Source: Chloroflexota bacterium (GTDB lineage: Bacteria; Chloroflexota; Limnocylindria; Limnocylindrales; CSP1-4). Taken from it: 38,064 nt of DNA. The notes under the pieces are model-generated. The model was not told the origin of the DNA and did no database searches. It saw nothing but the letters and a program-made list of their open reading frames with translations. Position 1 is the first letter of the stretch, and each line of letters opens with the position of its first letter. The stretch covers positions 1-38,064 of the forward strand of contig JAICUI010000029.1 of NCBI GenBank assembly GCA_025935925.1, read 5' to 3'. This document shows positions 7,284-14,901 of the stretch, piece after piece. The position numbers were made by a program, and so were the translations under genes.

Positions 7284-8471
7284 GTGACCGCGACGTCCTC
7301 TGTGCTCCGTGACGGCTGGAACCCGCTCGTCGCGCTCGACGATCCGTACCCGCTCTATCGGCGCCTCCGGGACGAGGCGCCGGTGTACCACGCGGACGCG
7401 CTCGACCTCTGGGTGCTGTCGCGGTTCGACGACGTGCAGGCCGCCGCGAAGGACTGGGAGACCTTCTCGACGAGCGTCGGCGGTTCCGGCAACGACATCG
7501 ATGACACGTACCAGCTGTTCCTGCCGGCGGGCGACCTGGCGGGGGTCGATCCGCCGGTCCACACCCGGCTCCGGAGCGCCCTGCGCCTGGCCTTCGCGCC
7601 GTCGGCGCTGCGCGCGCAGTTCGAGCCCATCGTCCGCCGCAAGGTCACCGAGCTGATCGACGCGTTCGCGGATTCCGGACATGCCGACTTCGCCCGAGAC
7701 CTCGCGAGGCCGCTGCCCGGGACGACGATGTTCACGTGGTTCGGCTTCCCGGAGTCGGACCATCCGCAGCTGCTCGCGTGGTTCGGCGAGATGCTCGACC
7801 GCGATGCGGGCCAACGGGCGCTCCCGGCACGGGCCATCGCCGGACGCGATGCCCTGCGCGACTACATGCAGGCCGCGGCGACCGAGCGCCGGGCCGCGCC
7901 GCGCGACGACCTCATGTCGTTCCTCGTCGCGGCGGAGCGGCGCGGCGAGCTGAGCGGCGACGAAGTGCTCGGCGCGTCCATGCTCCTGTTCGTCGCGGGG
8001 ATCACGACGACGTCCGGGGTGATCTCGAACTCGCTCCTCCACCTCGATCGTTTCCCGGACCAGCAGGCGCTGTTGCGGGCGGAGGCGTCCGTTCCGGCCA
8101 CGGCGATCGAGGAGCTGCTGCGGTTCGATGCGCCGATCCAGATGCTCGGGAGGACAGCGACCCGGGAGGTCGCGCTCCACGGCGAGGTGATCCCCGAGGG
8201 ATCGCGCGTCGCGCTCGTGTGGGCCTCCGCCAACCGCGACGAGCGCCATTGGTCGGATCCCGACCGGCTCGACATCACGCGCCATCCGCAGCGCCACGTC
8301 GCCTTCGGAGAGGGGATCCACCACTGCCTCGGGGCTCCGCTCGCCAGGCTCGAGGCGAAGATCGCGTTCGAGGAGCTGTTCCGGCGGATCCCCGCGTACG
8401 CCGTCGACGGGCCGATCGTCCGGATCAAGACCACGGATCGCGCGCTCGAGTCGCTCCCGGTCGCCTTCTGA
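7284..8471 (+). CDS. Cytochrome P450
   Basis: A soluble bacterial class P450 of 395 residues from the GTG at 7284; a TTG at 7248 would put the operator inside the gene. Visible landmarks are DPYPLYRRLRDEAPV (N-terminal), HTRLRS (C-helix heme propionate contact), the ExxR motif EELLR, the GRTATREV loop, and the heme loop FGEGIHHCLG with the thiolate ligand Cys348. The I-helix is unusual: it reads VAGITTTSG at about 237-245, so the normally acidic residue of the oxygen-activating acid-alcohol pair is Thr241. This suggests altered proton delivery or a different oxidant. No ferredoxin or reductase gene is adjacent. Shared control with the iol operon suggests a cyclitol or sugar-derived substrate, but that is inference. 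Confidence 0.93.
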   Translation: MTATSSVLRDGWNPLVALDDPYPLYRRLRDEAPVYHADALDLWVLSRFDDVQAAAKDWETFSTSVGGSGNDIDDTYQLFLPAGDLAGVDPPVHTRLRSALRLAFAPSALRAQFEPIVRRKVTELIDAFADSGHADFARDLARPLPGTTMFTWFGFPESDHPQLLAWFGEMLDRDAGQRALPARAIAGRDALRDYMQAAATERRAAPRDDLMSFLVAAERRGELSGDEVLGASMLLFVAGITTTSGVISNSLLHLDRFPDQQALLRAEASVPATAIEELLRFDAPIQMLGRTATREVALHGEVIPEGSRVALVWASANRDERHWSDPDRLDITRHPQRHVAFGEGIHHCLGAPLARLEAKIAFEELFRRIPAYAVDGPIVRIKTTDRALESLPVAF

Positions 8472-9890
8472 CACGTCCGAGCCGCCCGCGACGTACACCG
8501 GGTTGGTGAGCGCGAGGAGATCGCCATTGGCGACCGAACCGGCGCGCAGCTCCAGCCGCCACCAGGCCGTCGCGACCAGGGATCGGTCGTCGACGACGCG
8601 CGCGGTCCCCGGGTCGCACGCGGCGAGCTCGAGGGTCGATCCCGACGTGACGAACCAGATCGTCGCCGCCCGGTCGAGGCCGTCGACGTCGACCGTCAAT
8701 CGCAGCGTGCCGTCCGCCGGCAGCTGGTCGCCCGGCAGCCGGATCTCCGCCCCGTCCGATCCGGTCGCGAGGAAGGACAGCGTCGGTCCTCGCGACAGGA
8801 ACACGCGGCCGCGGCGGATCCCGTCGAGGATCGCGCTCTCGCTCGCCTCGGTCGCGTGGACGTGCGTGAAGCCGAGGCTCGCGTCGTCGTCGTCCTGCGG
8901 CCCATGGCTGTCCGTGCCCGTGATCGCGGTGAGGCGGACCCCGGCATCGAGCAGGTCGGTCCAGAACGCGATGTTCCCCTCGTTGTCCGTCTCGACGTCG
9001 GCCCAGCCGCCGTTCCAGACCTCCATCGCGTCGAAGGTCGAGTAATCCACCCGGGCGAAGTCCCAGTGGCAGCCGACGCACCAGGGATCGCCGAAGCTGC
9101 TCGGGTGGTTGATGGAGACGAGGGCGCCCTGGCCGTGCGCCTGGTCGACGATGCCGCGCGCACCGCCGCCGCGGCGGTCGGCCCGCCAGTCGATCGGGGC
9201 GCTGAGCCCGAAGCAGTTGATGTGCCCGTGGAAGGTGGTCACCTCGGAGCCGCGGATGGCCAGGACCGGGCCGCGCCACGCGTCCAGCTCGGCATGGTGG
9301 CTCACCGTGTTGTGGTCCGTGATCGCGATGAAGTCGAGGCCGCGCTCCGAAGCCCGCCGCAGGCGTTCGTCGACCGTGAACGTGCCGTCGCTGTGCACCG
9401 TGTGCGAATGCAGGTCCCCGCGGTACCAGCGGGCGCCGTCGGACGGCGGCAGACCCGTGGCCCGGGGCCCCTCGCGTGCGGAGCGCGCCGCAGGTTCCCC
9501 GAGTCGCGCCGACGCCTCGATGTGCCAGCCGAGATGGCCGGCCGCGGCGCCGTCGTTGAGGATCAGGCCCGTGTCGACATTGAGGAGCCATCGGCCGGCG
9601 GCGATCGGGCCCGGGAGGCAACCGGGCGTCGCGGCGGCCTCGCCGATCACGGCCCATCGGTCGTCGTCGGAGCGGTGCAGCGCGGCGCGCAACCCATCCG
9701 GGCCGAACAGGTAGAGGGTCGCCGAGTTGGCCAGGTGCTCGGAGCCCATGTCGTGCGGCGCCCATCGGAACCGGAGGCGGAGCTCGACCGTCCGTTCCGG
9801 GACCTCCACGATGAACTCGTGGTGCCGGTGGCGGTCGCGGTGCGTCCATTGCCCGGATCTGTCGAGGAGCGTGACGGTCGCGTCGTCCAC
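8472..9890 (-). CDS. CehA/McbA-family PHP-domain metallohydrolase (native stop missing)
   Basis: From a GTG at 9890 the frame encodes an N-terminal beta domain (about 1-135, WTHRDRHRHHEFIVEVPERT) and then a PHP phosphoesterase-type metal domain. The PHP motifs are GDLHSHTVHSDG and AITDHN near 155-185, SINHPSSFGDPWC near 260 and TGTDSHGPQ near 325. The C-terminal beta segment ends with LLALTNPVYV, which is where relatives end. Members hydrolyse esters such as carbaryl or act as metallophosphoesterases; this substrate is unknown. The gene starts 14 nt after the GH4 stop, so the two are co-transcribed. The oddity is that no stop follows: the frame stays open across the whole antisense of the P450 gene to TGA at 7214-7212. 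I mark only the recognisable part. A lost stop or a C-terminal indel is likely. Confidence 0.8.
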
Positions 9891-9904
9891 GTCGCGGCGC
9901 CGGC

Positions 9905-11254
9905 TCAGGCGACGCCGTAGCGCTCGGCCAGCACCGGCTGGCCCGCGATGTAGCCGTCGAGGATCCGGGTCGCGACGTCCACCGAGGGAACGAGCGGGTG
10001 GATCGCGAGCGCCTTGATCGCCATCGTCCGCGAGCCGGACAACGCGGCGTCGATCGCCGCGCGCTCGGCGGCCCGCACGCCCAGGATCAGCGCCTGCATG
10101 TCGAGCGGGACGCTGCCGATCGCGACAGGAACGACGCCGCCCCGGCTGATGACGCACGGCACCTCGACCACGGCCTCCTCGTCGAGGAACGGAAGGCTCG
10201 ACCGGTTCGGGACGTCGAGGATCATGACCCGCTGCCCGTCCCCGTACAGCCCGTCCACGAGATCGAGGGCGAGCCGGCCGTAGTCGCCCGGCCCTCGCTG
10301 CTCGACGATCCCGGCCATGTCCTCCTCGCGGCCGGTCCACGCCTCTTCCATGTAGCGCGACTCACGGTCGGCGTGCGTCCGCCGCCAGTCGCGAAGCGCC
10401 TCAGCGGGCGTGGAGCCGTTGCCCGCGTAGAACGCGGCCTGCTGGTCCGCCAGGAAGGCCGACCGGATCCGGCCCGCCTTCATCGCCTCGAGCGCCTCGG
10501 CGTTGAAGTAGTAGTAGTAGAGGTACTCGTTGGGGATCATCCCGATCGAGCGGAGCCAGCGGGCACCGAACAGCCGGCCCTCCTCGAAGGTCTCGAGCCG
10601 GTCCGCGTCGGCGATGAGCCCGGGCAGGATGTCGCGACCCCCGCGCAGGACGCCGCGCAGCCAGCCGAGGTGGTTGATCCCGAAGTAGTCGAACCAGAGC
10701 TCCTCCGCGGGATAGCCCAGGGCTCCCGCGACGCGCTTGCACAGGTCGAGCGGGGCGTCGCAGATCCCGATCACACGATCGCCGAGGATGCGGCGGACCG
10801 CCTCGGTCACGAGGCCCACCGGGTTCGTGAAATTGACGAAGGTCGCGTCGGGCGCGCGCCTCGCGACGACCTCGGCGATGCCCGTCACGATCGGGACCGT
10901 CCGCAGCGCGAAGGTGATGCCGCCGGGACCCGTCGTCTCCTGGCCGATGACGCCCTGCGCGAGGGCCGCGGTCTCGTCGAGGATGCGCCCCGCCATCCCG
11001 CCTGCGCGGACCGCGCAGTAGACGACGTCCGCGCCGTCGACGGCTTCCTCGAGGTCCGTGGTCATGCGCACCGCGGGCCGGGTGCCGACCTCCTCGGCGA
11101 TCCCGTCGAGGACGAGGCCGATGCGGTCGAGGCGACCCTGGTCGATGTCGTAGAAGGCGACATCGTCGTACCTCGTCGAAACCTCGCCCGCGGCGAGCGC
11201 CCGGTAGATCACCGGAGTCCGGAAGCCACCGGCACCGATCAGCGTCAGCTTCAT
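9905..11254 (-). CDS. GH4 family glycosidase (6-phospho-beta-glucosidase/alpha-galactosidase)
   Basis: GH4 enzymes use NAD+ and a divalent metal to cleave alpha- or beta-glycosides by an oxidation-elimination mechanism in the cytoplasm. The 449 residues start MKLTLIGAGGFRTP, giving the nucleotide-binding loop at 7-14. FVNFTNPVGLVTEA (139-152) is the conserved Asn-Pro sugar loop. GICDAP supplies the metal ligand Cys165, and FGINHLGW the second ligand His195. The C-terminal half shows EVPCVISRGGVVPVAIG. No phosphotransferase system is present, so whether the substrate is phosphorylated is unclear; alpha-galactoside or glucuronide specificity is equally possible. The ATG at 11254 is preceded within 10 bp by a direct-repeat operator, with two more upstream. 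The CehA-like gene follows. Confidence 0.9.
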   Translation of the reverse strand: MKLTLIGAGGFRTPVIYRALAAGEVSTRYDDVAFYDIDQGRLDRIGLVLDGIAEEVGTRPAVRMTTDLEEAVDGADVVYCAVRAGGMAGRILDETAALAQGVIGQETTGPGGITFALRTVPIVTGIAEVVARRAPDATFVNFTNPVGLVTEAVRRILGDRVIGICDAPLDLCKRVAGALGYPAEELWFDYFGINHLGWLRGVLRGGRDILPGLIADADRLETFEEGRLFGARWLRSIGMIPNEYLYYYYFNAEALEAMKAGRIRSAFLADQQAAFYAGNGSTPAEALRDWRRTHADRESRYMEEAWTGREEDMAGIVEQRGPGDYGRLALDLVDGLYGDGQRVMILDVPNRSSLPFLDEEAVVEVPCVISRGGVVPVAIGSVPLDMQALILGVRAAERAAIDAALSGSRTMAIKALAIHPLVPSVDVATRILDGYIAGQPVLAERYGVA

Positions 11255-11263
11255 GAGCAGGGA

Positions 11264-11292
11264 TTGAACCAAAGTTGAACCGAACTTGCAAG
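11264..11292 (+). promoter_or_regulatory. Direct-repeat operator adjoining the GH4 start
   Basis: Two exact heptamers TTGAACC (11264-11270 and 11275-11281) are separated by AAAG. A third, degenerate copy TTGCAAG follows at the same 11-bp step (11286-11292). The first repeat ends 10 bp from the GH4 ATG, so a bound protein would block the ribosome-binding/leader region or the core promoter. Confidence 0.75.
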
Positions 11293-11334
11293 CCCCTCGG
11301 CGGCGTTCGTTGGTTCTTCGGGGCCGGGCCGCGA

Positions 11335-11352
11335 TTGAGCCAACAATGAACC
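11335..11352 (+). promoter_or_regulatory. Direct-repeat operator, second copy in GH4/exporter intergenic region
   Basis: TTGAGCC-AACA-ATGAACC, an 11-bp period copy 81 bp upstream of the GH4 start. Its CCAACAATGAACCAA core is identical to that of the copy at the UTRA-GntR gene (28569-28583). Confidence 0.65.
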
Positions 11353-11433
11353 AACAGTGGACGACGACGCGAGCGTCGCGACCTTTGACGAGCGTCACGC
11401 GCCGCCGATAGAATGACCTGCGCTGGTGGTTGC

Positions 11434-11451
11434 CTGAACCAAGGATGAACC
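11434..11451 (+). promoter_or_regulatory. Direct-repeat operator, third copy in GH4/exporter intergenic region
   Basis: CTGAACC-AAGG-ATGAACC with the 11-bp period, 180 bp from GH4 and 233 bp before the exporter ATPase. It could control either direction or allow looping with the two nearer copies. Confidence 0.6.
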
Positions 11452-11683
11452 ACCGCGGTCGGACGCCGCTAGTTGGGGCCGCCGTATGGTTCCTCGAACC
11501 GCAGACGAGCAGGCCCGCGCACGGATCCACGCCGGGACCGGATCGCCCCCCGCATCGGGGTGAGCGTGGCGGCATCGCCGCCGACCGAGGCACGCCGGGA
11601 GCCGTTGGCACGAGGCCGCGGCTCTCTCGATTCTCCGCCTCGTCCCGTGGCTCGCTGGTCGGCCGCGTCGCAAGGAGTCCGTC

Positions 11684-12556
11684 GTGAGCATCCCCCCGAT
11701 CACCGTTCGGTCCAGCCCTGTGCCGGTTGCCCCCGGCGCCGATGGCGTTGCCGCGGCGCTGCTCGTCGAACACGTCAGCAAGGCGTTTCGGATCGGGCGC
11801 GGCAAGCCACCCGTGGCCGCCGTGTCGGACGTCTCGATGCGCCTCGAGCGAGGGGTCATCCACGGGGTGCTCGGGGCGAACGGGTCGGGCAAGTCGACGC
11901 TCATCCGGCTCATCGCCGGGCTGCTCACGGTCGACGCCGGCCGGGTCGAGATCTTCGGCCACGACGTGGTGCGCGACGAGCTGAAGGTCAAGCGGCTCAT
12001 CAACCGCGTGAGCGTCGACGCCGCCTTCTTCCGGAAGCTCAGCCCGATGGAGAACCTGACGTTCGCGGCGCGGGTCTACGGCCTGGATGTCCCGACGGCG
12101 AGGAAGTCGATCTACGCGATCCTGGAGCGGCTCAACGTCGGCACCGACCGCGTCGACCGACCGGTGGAGCAGATGAGCCGGGGCATGCAGCAGAAGGTCG
12201 CGATTGCCCGCGCGCTGCTCACCAGCCCGGTGCTCCTGCTGCTCGATGAGCCGACGACCGGGCTCGACCCGCGCTCCAAGATCGACGTCCAGGAGTTCAT
12301 CGAGGAGATCCGGGCCACGCACGACACGACGATCGTGCTGACGACGCACGACCTCGCCGAGGCCGAGCGCCTGTGCGATGACATCACGGTGATCGACGGC
12401 GGGCGCGTCGTGATCACGGACACGCCCGCAGGCCTGACGTCGTCCGCGTCGGAGCGCCTCGGCCGGCCGGCGACGCTGTGGGACGTGTTCATGGCCTACA
12501 CCGGGCGATCGCTCGACGACGACGTCGTCGAGGGCGAGGGCGAGGGCGACCGATGA
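11684..12556 (+). CDS. ABC transporter ATP-binding protein (ABC-2 exporter type)
   Basis: This 290-residue ATPase has Walker A GANGSGKST at 64-72, the Q-loop region near 105, signature MSRGMQQKVAIARAL near 165, Walker B LLLLDEPTTGLDP near 185, and the switch His in LTTHDLAEAERL. The SRGM form of the signature is typical of exporters paired with ABC-2 permeases, and the next gene is such a permease, overlapping by ATGA at 12553. It starts with GTG behind AAGGAG. The first 25 residues are a Pro/Ala-rich extension before the nucleotide-binding domain. The exported substrate cannot be told from sequence; it is unlikely to be the missing ATPase of the sugar importer further along, which belongs to another ATPase class. 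Confidence 0.93.
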   Translation: MSIPPITVRSSPVPVAPGADGVAAALLVEHVSKAFRIGRGKPPVAAVSDVSMRLERGVIHGVLGANGSGKSTLIRLIAGLLTVDAGRVEIFGHDVVRDELKVKRLINRVSVDAAFFRKLSPMENLTFAARVYGLDVPTARKSIYAILERLNVGTDRVDRPVEQMSRGMQQKVAIARALLTSPVLLLLDEPTTGLDPRSKIDVQEFIEEIRATHDTTIVLTTHDLAEAERLCDDITVIDGGRVVITDTPAGLTSSASERLGRPATLWDVFMAYTGRSLDDDVVEGEGEGDR

Positions 12557-13356
12557 CCGCGCTGCGTGACGAGGTCCGCGCGTCGTACGCGTTCGCGGAG
12601 CGCAACTTCTACCTAACGCGCCGGACGTGGGCCTGGGAGGTGTCGTTCCTCGTCTACTCCGTCGCGAGCGCCCTGTCGATCACCCTGATCGGTGTCGACC
12701 AGCAGAGCACGAAGCTCGTGCTGTCGCTGATGGTCGGCGCGATCTTCTGGAACTACCTGTCGGTCGTGTTCGGCTGGATCGCCGAGACGATCGCGGTCGA
12801 ACGCTGGGAGGGAACGCTCGAGTACACGATGATGGCGCCGATCCGGCGCTCGTCGCGACTGATCGGGCAGGTCGCCTACGCGATGGTCTACGGGCTCATC
12901 CACACCGGCCTGATCTTCCTCGTCCTGCTCGTGTTCTTCCGCGATCTCGACCTGTCGCGCGCGAACCCGGGCACGGCGTTCGCGTTCATGGCCCTCGGCT
13001 CGTTCAGCTTCGTGGGCGTCGGGATCATGGCCGCGATCCTGCCGCTCCTGTACGTCGAGCGCGGGGCGCAGATGACGTTCGTGGTGCAGTCCGCCCTGCT
13101 GCTGGTCAGCGGCGTGTACTACCCGATCGAGGTCCTGCCGGGCTGGATGCAGGTGCTGGCGCACCTGTCGCCGGCCACGTACGTGCTGGACGGAGTGCGC
13201 AAGGGGATCATCGACGGCGCGTCCGTGACCGACCTCTGGTACGACGTCTGGCCGCTGATCGTGCTCGGAGCGTTCCTCATCCCGTTCTCGCTGCGGTCGT
13301 TCGGTCGCGCCGAGGCCTACGCCAAGCGGACCGGGAAGCTGAAGCGCGTCGGCTGA
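12553..13356 (+). CDS. ABC-2 type transporter permease
   Basis: A 267-residue integral membrane protein with about six hydrophobic segments. The classic ABC-2 stretch SGVYYPIEVLPGWMQVLAHLSP, lying before the last helix, is near 190-212. The amphipathic N-terminus FAERNFYLTRRTWAWE, and ERWEGTLEYTMMAPI between helices 2 and 3, are also typical of the family, where the latter segment contacts the ATPase. I start it at the ATG at 12553, overlapping the ATPase stop by 4 nt, which implies translational coupling and a 2+2 exporter. It ends 35 nt before the convergent GH125 stop. The cargo is unknown; lipid, glycan, peptide or drug export are all possible. Confidence 0.9.
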   Translation: MTALRDEVRASYAFAERNFYLTRRTWAWEVSFLVYSVASALSITLIGVDQQSTKLVLSLMVGAIFWNYLSVVFGWIAETIAVERWEGTLEYTMMAPIRRSSRLIGQVAYAMVYGLIHTGLIFLVLLVFFRDLDLSRANPGTAFAFMALGSFSFVGVGIMAAILPLLYVERGAQMTFVVQSALLLVSGVYYPIEVLPGWMQVLAHLSPATYVLDGVRKGIIDGASVTDLWYDVWPLIVLGAFLIPFSLRSFGRAEAYAKRTGKLKRVG

Positions 13357-13375
13357 GCCGCGGCACGTGAGGACG

Positions 13376-13403
13376 CTCAGGCGAGCAGGCTCAGGCGAGC
13401 AGG
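13376..13403. repeat. 14-bp tandem duplication at the GH125 stop
   Basis: CTCAGGCGAGCAGG occurs twice in a row (13376-13389, 13390-13403). The right copy contains the GH125 stop codon and last Leu-Leu-Ala codons; the left copy is the duplicate just beyond the stop. It looks like a recent slippage event and does not change the protein. Confidence 0.85.
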
Positions 13404-14752
13404 CCGTCGAGGGCGGCCCGCTCCAGGAGCCCGCCCACGAGCGAGTTCGCCCACGCGAACCACGGCCGCGTGAACTGCCGCGGATCGTCGACGTCGAACG
13501 ACTCGTGGGCGAGGAACGTCCCCGCGTGCGTCGCCCCGAGCTGCCGGATCGCGGCGAGCCGCTCGGCATCGGACGACGCCGTCAGCCCGCGCATCGCGAG
13601 CGCGATCGGCCAGGCCCGGCGCGGCCCCGTGTGCGGCGATCCGACGCCGTCCGCGGCCGTGCCCCGGAACCACCACGGATTCGCGGGCGACAGCAGCCAG
13701 CGGCGAGTCGCGAGGTACGTCGGATCGCCGGGCGCGCACGCCCCGAGGGCGGGGAGCGACAGCAGGCTCGGGGCGTTCGCGTCGTCCATGAGCACGCGGC
13801 CGCCGAGCCCGTCGACCTCGTAGGCCCAGATGGTGCCCCCGCCGACGCGGACGGTGGCGTCGCGGGCGACGGCGGCGCGGATGTCGCGGCCGAGGGTGTC
13901 CGCGGCGGTCGCACCGGCCCGCTCGCCGGTCGCCGCGGCGAGCGGTGCGACGCCGTCGAGCGCCGCAGCGAGTGCGAGGTTCACCGGTACGTTCAGGGGC
14001 AGCGTCGACGCATCGTCCGACGGCCGGAACGCGCCGTGCACCATCCCGTTGGGCCGCGTGGGCGCTCCCCGGCCGCCGCGCGGCACGCGGTCGGTCGCGT
14101 CACCGTCCGGGCGCTCGAACCGGTAGGGTCCCGCGCCCTCGAGCCGCTGCTCGACCCGCAGCGTCCGGAGGACGAGCCGGAACGCGTCACGCCACGCGGC
14201 ATCGAACGGCAGGAGCGACCCGCTCGCGCGCCAGTAGCCCGCCGACAGGCGCAGGAACGCCTGCAGCGAATCCGGCTCCCACTTCCGCTCGTGGACCCCC
14301 GGTCGCATCTCGGTCTCGTCCCTGGCCCACTCGCTCGGGTCCTCGCCCGCGAGGAAGGCGTTCGCATAGGGGTCGAGGACGACCTGGCGCGCCTGGCGGC
14401 CGATCACGCCGCGGATCAGCCGGTCGAGGCCCGGATCGTCACGCACGGACGACAGGTAGGGCCATACCTGCGCGGTCGAGTCGCGGAGCCACATGGCCTC
14501 GATGTCGCCGGTCACGACGAACGTGTCGGGTCGCTCCGGGGTGCCGCCTTCGACGATCGTCGTGTCGAGGGTGTTGGGCAACGTCCCCTCGAGCAGGCGC
14601 CGGAGGTCGGGGTCCGCGATGCGGCCGGCCGCCGCGGCGACGCGTCGCTCGATGGCCTCGCTGCGCGCGCACCGATCGGCGGGAGCCGGCCGCTCCCACG
14701 GCTCGGAGCCCGTCGGGCGATGGAACCGCCTGTCAGCGTTGGACGACGACAT
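13391..14752 (-). CDS. GH125 family exo-alpha-1,6-mannosidase
   Basis: A 453-residue glycoside hydrolase of family 125, metal-independent exo-alpha-1,6-mannosidases. Landmarks are the family signature VVTGDIEAMWLRDSTAQVWPY near 80-100, VHERKWEPDSLQ near 170, FRPSDDAS near 245 and FLAHESFDVDDP near 420. The Asp of RPSDD and the Glu of HESF are the probable catalytic pair by analogy with characterised members. No signal peptide is present, so it acts on imported mannosides in the cytoplasm. It lies 149 nt after the binding-protein gene of a carbohydrate importer, with a hairpin between, so expression may be lower than that of the binding protein. The start is ATG at 14752 with no clear ribosome binding site. 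Confidence 0.93.
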   Translation of the reverse strand: MSSSNADRRFHRPTGSEPWERPAPADRCARSEAIERRVAAAAGRIADPDLRRLLEGTLPNTLDTTIVEGGTPERPDTFVVTGDIEAMWLRDSTAQVWPYLSSVRDDPGLDRLIRGVIGRQARQVVLDPYANAFLAGEDPSEWARDETEMRPGVHERKWEPDSLQAFLRLSAGYWRASGSLLPFDAAWRDAFRLVLRTLRVEQRLEGAGPYRFERPDGDATDRVPRGGRGAPTRPNGMVHGAFRPSDDASTLPLNVPVNLALAAALDGVAPLAAATGERAGATAADTLGRDIRAAVARDATVRVGGGTIWAYEVDGLGGRVLMDDANAPSLLSLPALGACAPGDPTYLATRRWLLSPANPWWFRGTAADGVGSPHTGPRRAWPIALAMRGLTASSDAERLAAIRQLGATHAGTFLAHESFDVDDPRQFTRPWFAWANSLVGGLLERAALDGLLA

Positions 14753-14844
14753 GCCCGCGCCGGCTCAACCGGATGCGGCGGACGCCAACCGCCGGCGACT
14801 CGAGCGACGCGTTCGGGGCGAGCGCCGACGTGTCGGGGTACGAA

Positions 14845-14874
14845 GATCCGCCGCCCCGGACGGAGCGGCGGATC
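14845..14874 (-). terminator. Strong hairpin between binding-protein gene and GH125
   Basis: GATCCGCCGC (14845-14854) and GCGGCGGATC (14865-14874) pair perfectly over 10 bp around a 10-nt loop, starting 27 nt after the binding-protein stop. No T-tract follows. It may be a partial terminator or an mRNA-stabilising hairpin that raises binding protein over GH125, a common pattern in sugar ABC operons. Confidence 0.65.
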
Positions 14875-14901
14875 GTTCGCTGGAGGAGGACCGCAGGTGG
14901 C

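Larger units (their letters stand above)
11255..11683. other. Intergenic region, GH4/exporter divergent promoters
   Basis: This 429-bp stretch has no convincing gene. Its left half contains the three operator copies. The right half contains two small hairpins close together: CCCCG-CAT-CGGGG (11548-11560) and GGCGGC-ATC-GCCGCC (11568-11582). They would lie in any long leader of the exporter mRNA. AAGGAG at 11672-11677 is a good ribosome binding site for the GTG at 11684. Confidence 0.6.

Noticed and set aside
11684..13356. ABC ATPase as the missing energy subunit of the MalF/MalG-like importer
   Set aside because: Signature SRGM form, size (290 residues, no regulatory C-terminal domain) and the coupled ABC-2 permease show that it is an exporter ATPase.
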